Shown in pieces: positions 6,710-11,453 of a DNA stretch of 11,453 nt. The DNA is taken from NCBI GenBank assembly GCA_900545875.1, contig URAQ01000031.1:1-11453 (forward strand), in the 5' to 3' direction. Numbering within the stretch: the first letter of the stretch is position 1; every line of letters begins with the position of its first letter. The position numbers and the translations under genes were made by a program. The notes beneath the pieces are model-generated. The model saw nothing but the letters and a program-made list of their open reading frames with translations, did not search any database and was not told the origin of the DNA. Origin of the DNA: an uncultured Collinsella sp. GTDB taxonomy: Bacteria > Actinomycetota > Coriobacteriia > Coriobacteriales > Coriobacteriaceae.

Positions 6710-7429
6710 ATGCCAAAAGCGATATACGAAGGAATCTACCGAGAAATACGCTCGCGCATCATTAATGGGACCTATGCGTTTCAAGAGATGCTGCCAACCG
6801 AAGCCGAGCTGACCGCGGAGTTCGGATGCACTCGCAATACCGTCCGTCGCGCCTTGAGTATGCTGGCCGACGGGATGTTTGTGCAGCCCATACACGGCAA
6901 GGGCGTGCGCGTTATTTGGCTTAAGGGCGAAACCGACATGTTGGGCGCACTCGAAGAGGTTGAGTCGTTTGGCGAGTTTGCAAAGCGCAACAATGCCGTT
7001 GCATCGACGGACGTTAAGTCTTTTGAACATCTGGTCTGCACCGAGCAACTCTCTCGTCACCTGGGCTTTAAGGTGGGCGAGGAGTTGATTCGCGTGGTGC
7101 GCGTCCGTAGCCTTAACGGTAGCGCTCGCCAGGTGGACCACGGCTATTTTCTGGAGTCGATCGCCAAAGGCCTGACGCCCGAGATCGCTGCAAAGTCAAT
7201 TTACGACTATCTGGAGCACAAACGCGGCGTCAAAGTGATGGCGAGTCGCCGTACGGTGAGCGTCGAGCTTGCCAACGATGAGGACTGCAGCTACTTGGAC
7301 CTTGGCAAATACAACTGTGTCGCCGTCATGGAGAGCCAGTCATACACCTCGGATGGCATTTTGTTCGAGGTTACGCACGCCCGTACGCATCCTGAGATCT
7401 TCCACTACCGCGTCAACTCCAAGCGATAG
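6710..7429 (+). CDS. GntR-family (HutC/TreR-like) transcriptional regulator
   Basis: A 239-residue protein. Residues 1-70 are a GntR winged helix-turn-helix (IYREIRSRIINGTYAFQEMLPTE, then TAEFGCTRNTVRRALSMLADG and the wing IHGKGVRVI). Residues about 95-235 are a UTRA effector-binding domain (LIRVVRVR, DHGYFLESIAKGLTPEI, SIYDYLE, the closing HARTHPEIFHYRV). The spacing and motifs closely follow TreR, the repressor of trehalose PTS operons in Bacillus, whose effector is trehalose-6-phosphate; the actual ligand here is unknown. The start has AGAGGTG 5 bases upstream. The gene diverges from the PTS fusion and precedes a sugar ABC operon. Matching 12-bp palindromes at all three promoters suggest it controls all of them. 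It is followed by a strong terminator. Confidence 0.9.
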   Translation: MPKAIYEGIYREIRSRIINGTYAFQEMLPTEAELTAEFGCTRNTVRRALSMLADGMFVQPIHGKGVRVIWLKGETDMLGALEEVESFGEFAKRNNAVASTDVKSFEHLVCTEQLSRHLGFKVGEELIRVVRVRSLNGSARQVDHGYFLESIAKGLTPEIAAKSIYDYLEHKRGVKVMASRRTVSVELANDEDCSYLDLGKYNCVAVMESQSYTSDGILFEVTHARTHPEIFHYRVNSKR

Positions 7430-7467
7430 CCGGCTAGCTCGCAGCCTGACGAGACTCATGCCCTCAA

Positions 7468-7522
7468 AGAGAAAACGCCCGGTCAAACCGACGATGCATC
7501 GGCTTGACCGGGCGTTTTCTCT
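7468..7522. terminator. Strong bidirectional terminator after gntR
   Basis: A 19-bp perfect stem (7468-7486 with 7504-7522), an A-C mismatch, then an inner CCGA/TCGG stem over loop CGATGCA. The A-rich 5' side and T-rich 3' side (CGTTTTCTCT) allow termination on either strand, isolating gntR from the ABC operon. Confidence 0.88.
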
Positions 7523-7531
7523 GCATTCGAT

Positions 7532-7627
7532 AACAAATAATTGTTTATACAAAACTTGTCAAGTATCAAGTTGAAATTACCGTTCACCGAAGTTTTTCTA
7601 CCGCTCTAGTAATACTTGTTCAAACAA
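7532..7627 (+). promoter_or_regulatory. Promoter/operator region of the ABC operon with two operator-like palindromes
   Basis: TTGTTTATACAA (7541-7552) and TTGTTCAAACAA (7616-7627) each differ from TTGTTTAAACAA at one position (the second on its reverse strand). AACAA-ATAA-TTGTT (7532-7545) is an overlapping dyad. Possible -10 boxes are TATACA (7546-7551, inside the first site) and TAATAC (7610-7615, abutting the second site, much as at the PTS promoter). Neither has a good -35, so the start of transcription is uncertain. Confidence 0.5.
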
Positions 7628-7661
7628 CTAGCCAAATAGCGTATCGTACAAATCAGCAAAA

Positions 7662-7712
7662 GGGGCAAAGTCCCCGAGCCAATCTCCGAAGGCGGCGGCA
7701 AAGGGTGCCGCC
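7662..7712 (+). other. Two leader hairpins upstream of the binding protein
   Basis: GGGG...CCCC (7662-7675) and GGCGGCA...TGCCGCC (7694-7712, 7-bp stem, 5-base loop) lie in the 5' untranslated region, the second ending 11 bases before the ribosome binding site. They may stabilise the mRNA or affect translation. I could not match them to a known riboswitch. Confidence 0.4.
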
Positions 7713-7735
7713 ACGGTGTGAAAGGGTGGATTGTA

Positions 7736-9052
7736 ATGAAGAACGAAATGAGCAGAAGGCAGTTCCTGGGCTTTGCTGGTTCCGCGGCTGCGGTTCTTGG
7801 TCTGGGTCTCGTGGGCTGCGGCGGTTCTGCTGGCTCCGGCTCCTCTGCTTCTGGTGACGCTGCCGAGGTCTACTTCCTCCAATTCAAGCCCGAGGTCGAC
7901 AAGGAGTGGAAGGAGATCGCCAAGGCCTATAAGAAGGAGAAGGGCGTCGAGGTCAAGATCGTGACCGCCGCCTCCAACACCTACGAGGAGAAGCTCAAGT
8001 CCGAGATGTCCAAGAGCTCCGCTCCGACCCTGTTCCAGGTCAACGGCCCCACCGGTCTTAAGAACTGGAAGGATTACTGCGCCGACCTGTCCGATACCAA
8101 GCTCCGCGGTGAGCTCATTGACGACTCCCTGGCTCTGCAGTCCGACGGCAAGGATCTGGGTATCGACTGGGTCCAGGAGAGCTACGGCATTATCTACAAC
8201 AAGCAGCTGCTCGAGAAGGCTGGCTACAAGGCCGAGGACATCAACTCCTTCGACAAGCTGAAGGCTTGTGCCGACGACATCCAGGCCCGCAAGGACGAGC
8301 TTGGTGTTGAGGGTGCCTTCACTTCCGCCGGCATGGATGACTCCTCCAGCTGGCGCTACACCACCCACCTTGCCAACCTCCCGCTCTACTACGAGTTCGA
8401 GAAGGAGCACAACCAGGAGGACGACGAGATCAAGGGCGAGTATCTCGACAACTTCAAGCAGATTTTCGACCTGTACATCACCGACTCCACCTGCGATCCT
8501 TCGCAGCTTGCCTCCAAGACCGGCGACGACGCCACCAACGAGTTCGCAACCGGCAAGGCCGTCTTCTATCAGAACGGTTCTTGGGCCTACGCTGACCTCA
8601 CCAAGGCCGGCATGACCGACGATCAGATTGGCATGATGCCCATCTACATTGGTGTCGACGGCGAGGAGAACCAGGGCCTGTGCTCCGGCGGCGAGAACTA
8701 CTGGTGCGTCAGCTCCCAGGCTTCCGAGGATGCCCAGAAGGCAACCGAGGACTTCATGTATTGGTGCGTTACTTCTGACACCGCCACCAGCATCATCGCT
8801 GACAAGATGGGTCTGACTGCCCCGTTCAAGAGCGCTAAGGAGACCACCAACGTCTTCTCGCAGCAGGCCGTTGCCATGGCCAAGGACGGCAAGAAGACCG
8901 TCGCTTGGGACTTCGTCTACATCCCCTCTGAGGAGTGGAAGAAGAACCTCAAGCAGGCTCTGATTGCCTATGCTGCCGACAACAGCAAGTGGGACGGCGT
9001 CAAGAACGCCTTCGTCGATGGCTGGAAGACCGAGAAGGCTGCTTCCGAGTAA
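7736..9052 (+). CDS. ABC transporter sugar-binding lipoprotein (Tat-type signal)
   Basis: A family 1 extracellular solute-binding protein (MalE-like) that captures a sugar outside the membrane and delivers it to the permeases. From the ATG at 7736 it has 438 residues. The signal is SRRQFLG (a twin-arginine motif, residues 6-12), a hydrophobic stretch, and lipobox LVGC with the lipidated Cys28, followed by a Gly/Ser-rich linker (about 29-40). The mature part has typical features: EEKLKSEMSKSSAPTLFQV near the N-terminal lobe, YGIIYNK, ATGKAVFYQNGSW and a Trp-rich C-terminus. The GGGTGGA ribosome binding site is 6 bases upstream; an in-frame GTG at 7718 is less likely. Codons are strongly biased (Lys almost always AAG), suggesting high expression. 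Sugar specificity is not readable. Confidence 0.93.
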   Translation: MKNEMSRRQFLGFAGSAAAVLGLGLVGCGGSAGSGSSASGDAAEVYFLQFKPEVDKEWKEIAKAYKKEKGVEVKIVTAASNTYEEKLKSEMSKSSAPTLFQVNGPTGLKNWKDYCADLSDTKLRGELIDDSLALQSDGKDLGIDWVQESYGIIYNKQLLEKAGYKAEDINSFDKLKACADDIQARKDELGVEGAFTSAGMDDSSSWRYTTHLANLPLYYEFEKEHNQEDDEIKGEYLDNFKQIFDLYITDSTCDPSQLASKTGDDATNEFATGKAVFYQNGSWAYADLTKAGMTDDQIGMMPIYIGVDGEENQGLCSGGENYWCVSSQASEDAQKATEDFMYWCVTSDTATSIIADKMGLTAPFKSAKETTNVFSQQAVAMAKDGKKTVAWDFVYIPSEEWKKNLKQALIAYAADNSKWDGVKNAFVDGWKTEKAASE

Positions 9053-9083
9053 GCAGTTGCTGCCCAAGCTATCTGATTAGCGA

Positions 9084-9119
9084 CAGGGGGCGGGCAGACG
9101 TTGGTTTGCCCGCCCCCTG
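9084..9119 (+). terminator. Intra-operon hairpin between binding protein and permease
   Basis: CAGGGGGCGGGCA and TGCCCGCCCCCTG form a perfect 13-bp GC-rich stem over a 10-base loop, 31 bases after the binding-protein stop. No U-tract follows, so full termination is unlikely. Such elements between malE-like and malF-like genes protect the upstream message or attenuate the downstream part, giving more binding protein than permease. That role is inferred. Confidence 0.65.
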
Positions 9120-9139
9120 CATATTGAAAGGACCCTTTT

Positions 9140-9994
9140 ATGGGCAAAGCACTCAAGCGCTGGTGGCCGCTCTTTATGCTGCCCACGTGTCTGGCGTTTA
9201 TGATCGGGTTCGTGATCCCCTTTATCCAGGGTTTCTATCTCTCGTTCTGCCAGTTTATTACCATCAACAACACGCACTTTGTCGGTATCGAGAACTACGT
9301 GCGCGCACTGTCCGATCCGCAGTTTGCCACGTCGTTCTTCTTTACCGTGGCGTTTGCCTTCCTGTCGACGGTGCTCATCAACGTGATCGCCCTCGCCATC
9401 GCGCAGGCGCTCACCCGCAAAGCGCTCAAGGGCACCAACATCTTCCGTACGATCTTCTTTATGCCTAACCTGATCGGCGGCATCGTGCTGGGCTACATCT
9501 GGCAGATTCTGATCAACTGCCTGCTCTCCAACGTGGGCGCCCAGCTCATCGCTCTTAACTCTGCTGCTGGCTTCTGGGGCCTTATCATCCTGACCCTGTG
9601 GCAGCAGGTCGGCTACATGATGATCATCTACATCGCTGGTCTGCAGTCCATTCCGTCCGACTACATCGAGGCCGCCAAGGTCGACGGCGCTACGGCATGG
9701 CAGACGTTTTGGAAGGTTAAGATCCCTAACCTGATGCCGACCATCACCATCTGCCTGTTCCTGTCCATCACCAACGGCTTTAAGCTGTTCGACCAGAACC
9801 TCGCCCTTACCGGCGGCGCCCCCGCGCACTCCACCGAGATGCTCGCCCTGAACATCTACAACACGTTCTATTCGCGTGCCGGTATCGCATGGCAGGGCAT
9901 TGGTCAGGCCAAGGCGGTTATCTTCTGCATCCTGGTCGTGGCCATCTCCATGATCCAGCTTAAGGCCACGAGGTCCAAGGAGGTGCAGCAGTAA
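9140..9994 (+). CDS. Carbohydrate ABC transporter permease, MalF/UgpA type
   Basis: A 284-residue inner-membrane subunit with about six membrane segments, the first at residues 9-36. The EAA loop, which docks the ATPase, is at about 177-196 (EAAKVDGA...FWKVKIP). The closing segment LALTGGAPAHSTEMLALNIY is typical of the family. Its length fits single-substrate sugar permeases that lack the extra loop of E. coli MalF. AAAGGA lies 7 bases before the ATG. The stop overlaps the next start by one base, indicating coupled translation with its partner permease. Confidence 0.94.
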   Translation: MGKALKRWWPLFMLPTCLAFMIGFVIPFIQGFYLSFCQFITINNTHFVGIENYVRALSDPQFATSFFFTVAFAFLSTVLINVIALAIAQALTRKALKGTNIFRTIFFMPNLIGGIVLGYIWQILINCLLSNVGAQLIALNSAAGFWGLIILTLWQQVGYMMIIYIAGLQSIPSDYIEAAKVDGATAWQTFWKVKIPNLMPTITICLFLSITNGFKLFDQNLALTGGAPAHSTEMLALNIYNTFYSRAGIAWQGIGQAKAVIFCILVVAISMIQLKATRSKEVQQ

Positions 9995-10833
9995 TGAAAC
10001 GCGATAAGGTTATCAACCGCGCGCTCTCGATTTTCTTTACGATCCTGTCGCTCGCGTGGATCTACCCCGTGTTCATGATTGCGCTTAATTCTTTTAAGAA
10101 AGCGACCGCAATCAGCACCACCACGGCATTCGATCTGCTCACGCCCGAGACGTTCAACGGCCTCGCAAACTACATGCACGCCCTTAACGAGCAGGGCTTT
10201 GCCTCGGCATTTATGTACTCGCTCATCATCACGGTCACGTCGGTCGTGCTGATCTTGGTGTGCTGCTCCATGTGCGCTTGGTACGTGGTTCGTGTCAACA
10301 ACAAGATCTCGAACTTCTTCTATTACCTGTTCGTGTTCTCGATGGTCGTGCCGTTCCAGATGCTCATGTTCACGCTGTCCAATTTGGCGGACCGCATCGG
10401 CTTTAACACGCCGTTCAACATCTGCTTTATCTATCTGGGCTTTGGCGCGGGCCTGGCGGTCTTTATGTTCGCCGGTTTTGTAAAGAACATCCCGCTCGAG
10501 ATCGAAGAGGCGGCCATGATTGATGGCTGCAACCCGGTCCAGGTGTTCTTTAAGATCGTCCTTCCCATCATGAAGCCCACCTATCTTTCGGTCGGCATCC
10601 TCGAGACCATGTGGGTCTGGAACGACTATCTGCTGCCCTACCTTACGCTCGACTCCACCAAGTACAAGACCATTCCTATCTTGATCCAGTACTTCCGCGG
10701 CGGCTACGGCCACGTCGAGCTCGGTCCCATGATGGCCTGCATCATGATGGTCGTTATCCCCATCGTTATCATGTACATCCTCTGTCAGAAGTACATCATC
10801 GACGGCGTGGTGGCAGGTGCCGTCAAGGGCTGA
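9994..10833 (+). CDS. Carbohydrate ABC transporter permease, MalG/UgpE type
   Basis: A 279-residue partner permease. The first membrane segment is at about 10-32, with further segments at about 73-98, 107-130, 141-163 and near the C-terminus. The EAA loop is at about 172-191 (EEAAMIDGCN...FKIVLP), and WVWNDYLLP is a family hallmark. It starts in the TAATG overlap with the preceding gene and has a full AAGGAGGTG ribosome binding site inside the end of that gene. With the preceding protein it forms the heterodimeric channel. Confidence 0.94.
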   Translation: MKRDKVINRALSIFFTILSLAWIYPVFMIALNSFKKATAISTTTAFDLLTPETFNGLANYMHALNEQGFASAFMYSLIITVTSVVLILVCCSMCAWYVVRVNNKISNFFYYLFVFSMVVPFQMLMFTLSNLADRIGFNTPFNICFIYLGFGAGLAVFMFAGFVKNIPLEIEEAAMIDGCNPVQVFFKIVLPIMKPTYLSVGILETMWVWNDYLLPYLTLDSTKYKTIPILIQYFRGGYGHVELGPMMACIMMVVIPIVIMYILCQKYIIDGVVAGAVKG

Positions 10834-10858
10834 TGCCGTAACTGTTTTGCAAGTTTCT

Positions 10859-10883
10859 GCGGCGCCCCTCAGCGCGGCGCCGC
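10859..10883 (+). other. Intergenic hairpin between permease and ATPase
   Basis: GCGGCGCC and GGCGCCGC form a perfect 8-bp stem with a 9-base loop in the 68-bp gap. No U-tract follows, so it looks like an attenuating or stabilising element and not a terminator; the ATPase gene is most likely still in the operon. Confidence 0.5.
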
Positions 10884-10901
10884 GTATCGAAAGGTAGAGA
10901 C

Positions 10902-11453
10902 ATGGCCGAGATCGTTCTCAAACATGTTCAGAAGGTGTATCCCAACAACGAGTCAAAAAAGAAAGGCTTCTTTGGCAAAAAGAAGAAGACCGAGGAGAAG
11001 AAGCACAACCTCAAGGTTACCGAGGACGGTGTGCTCGCTGTAGAGGACTTCAACCTCACCGTTCACGACCAGGAGTTCGTCGTCCTCGTTGGCCCCTCTG
11101 GCTGCGGTAAGTCCACGACGATGCGCATGGTCGCCGGCCTGGAGGACATTACCTCGGGCGATGTGCTCATCGACGGCAAGCGTGTCAACGACGTGGCGCC
11201 CAAGGACCGCGACATCGCCATGGTGTTCCAGAGCTACGCTCTGTACCCCAATATGACGGTGTACGAGAACATGGCATTTACGCTCGAGCTCAAGAAGGTT
11301 CCCAAGGACGAGATCGACCGCAAGGTTCGCTCTGCTGCCGAGATTCTGGGCATTACCGAGTACCTCGACCGTAAGCCCAAGGCGCTCTCCGGCGGCCAGC
11401 GCCAGCGTGTCGCTATCGGCCGCGCCATCGTGCGTGACCCCAAGGTCTTCCTG
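10902..11453 (+). CDS. Sugar ABC transporter ATPase, MsmK/UgpC/MalK type (3' end missing)
   Basis: The first 184 residues of the ATP-hydrolysing subunit, running off the window end. Walker A is GPSGCGKST (64-72), the Q-loop Gln is at 110 in VFQSYALYP, and the ABC signature LSGGQRQR is at 162-169; the window stops just before the Walker B acidic residues. Family members usually go from the first strand (KHVQKVYP) almost directly to the next (AVEDFNL), but here about 25-30 residues, very Lys-rich ([16 protein letters not shown], roughly 19-34), are inserted between them. The start has AAAGG 7 bases upstream. As the last visible gene of the importer operon, it should energise the two permeases, and MsmK-type ATPases often serve several importers. 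Confidence 0.95.
   Translation, partial: MAEIVLKHVQKVYPNNESKKKGFFGKKKKTEEKKHNLKVTEDGVLAVEDFNLTVHDQEFVVLVGPSGCGKSTTMRMVAGLEDITSGDVLIDGKRVNDVAPKDRDIAMVFQSYALYPNMTVYENMAFTLELKKVPKDEIDRKVRSAAEILGITEYLDRKPKALSGGQRQRVAIGRAIVRDPKVFL

Noticed and set aside
7655..7735. Riboswitch in the ABC operon leader
   Set aside because: Two short hairpins are present, but I could not fit conserved nucleotides of any riboswitch class I know.
7628..9067. 479-codon minus-strand open frame
   Set aside because: Antisense shadow of the binding-protein gene, whose strong codon bias leaves the opposite frame open. The Leu/Val/Gly-rich product is typical of such shadows.

Overview
The window is GC-rich chromosomal DNA from a gut-type actinobacterium of the class Coriobacteriia, most likely Collinsella or a close relative. 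This is inferred from gene content (PTS plus sugar ABC import, TreR/HutC-type GntR regulator, Tat-type lipoprotein), GC-rich codon use with strong Lys-AAG and Asp-GAC preference in the well-expressed genes, and intergenic hairpins. No marker gene proves the genus.

Layout. Positions 1-1233 (+) hold the 3' part of a gene whose product ends in a TOPRIM-like domain resembling the C-terminal domain of Wadjet JetD (DUF2220), preceded by a basic, low-complexity tail. A 500-bp gene-free stretch follows (1234-1733). It holds a terminator-like hairpin, a very large near-palindrome (about 1271-1374) and a 129-bp block bounded by a 12-bp inverted repeat. One end of that block copies the T-arm of the neighbouring tRNA. 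tRNA-Gln(TTG) is at 1734-1808 (-) with its own terminator. Next on the minus strand come a cytoplasmic-looking protein with two peptidoglycan-binding domains (1847-2752), a polyprenyl diphosphate synthase (2891-3916) and a PTS permease (4030-6480) in which EIIC and EIIB are fused to a complete HAD phosphatase.

A divergent promoter region (6481-6709) separates the PTS gene from a TreR-like GntR/UTRA regulator (6710-7429, +), which ends in a 19-bp-stem bidirectional terminator. A 306-bp regulatory stretch follows, then a carbohydrate ABC importer operon on the plus strand: Tat-type lipoprotein binding protein, two MalF/MalG-type permeases, and an MsmK/UgpC-type ATPase cut by the window end.

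How the parts work together. Four near-copies of the 12-bp palindrome TTGTTTAAACAA lie at the promoters: one just downstream of a good -10 for the PTS gene, one before gntR, and two before the ABC operon. The simplest reading is a local regulon in which the GntR protein represses itself, the PTS fusion and the ABC importer. The most unusual item is the EIIC-EIIB-HAD fusion, which would couple phosphorylating sugar import to dephosphorylation of an intracellular sugar phosphate in one polypeptide. The sugar is not determinable from sequence alone; an alpha-glucoside such as trehalose or maltose is the best guess from EIIC and regulator resemblance.
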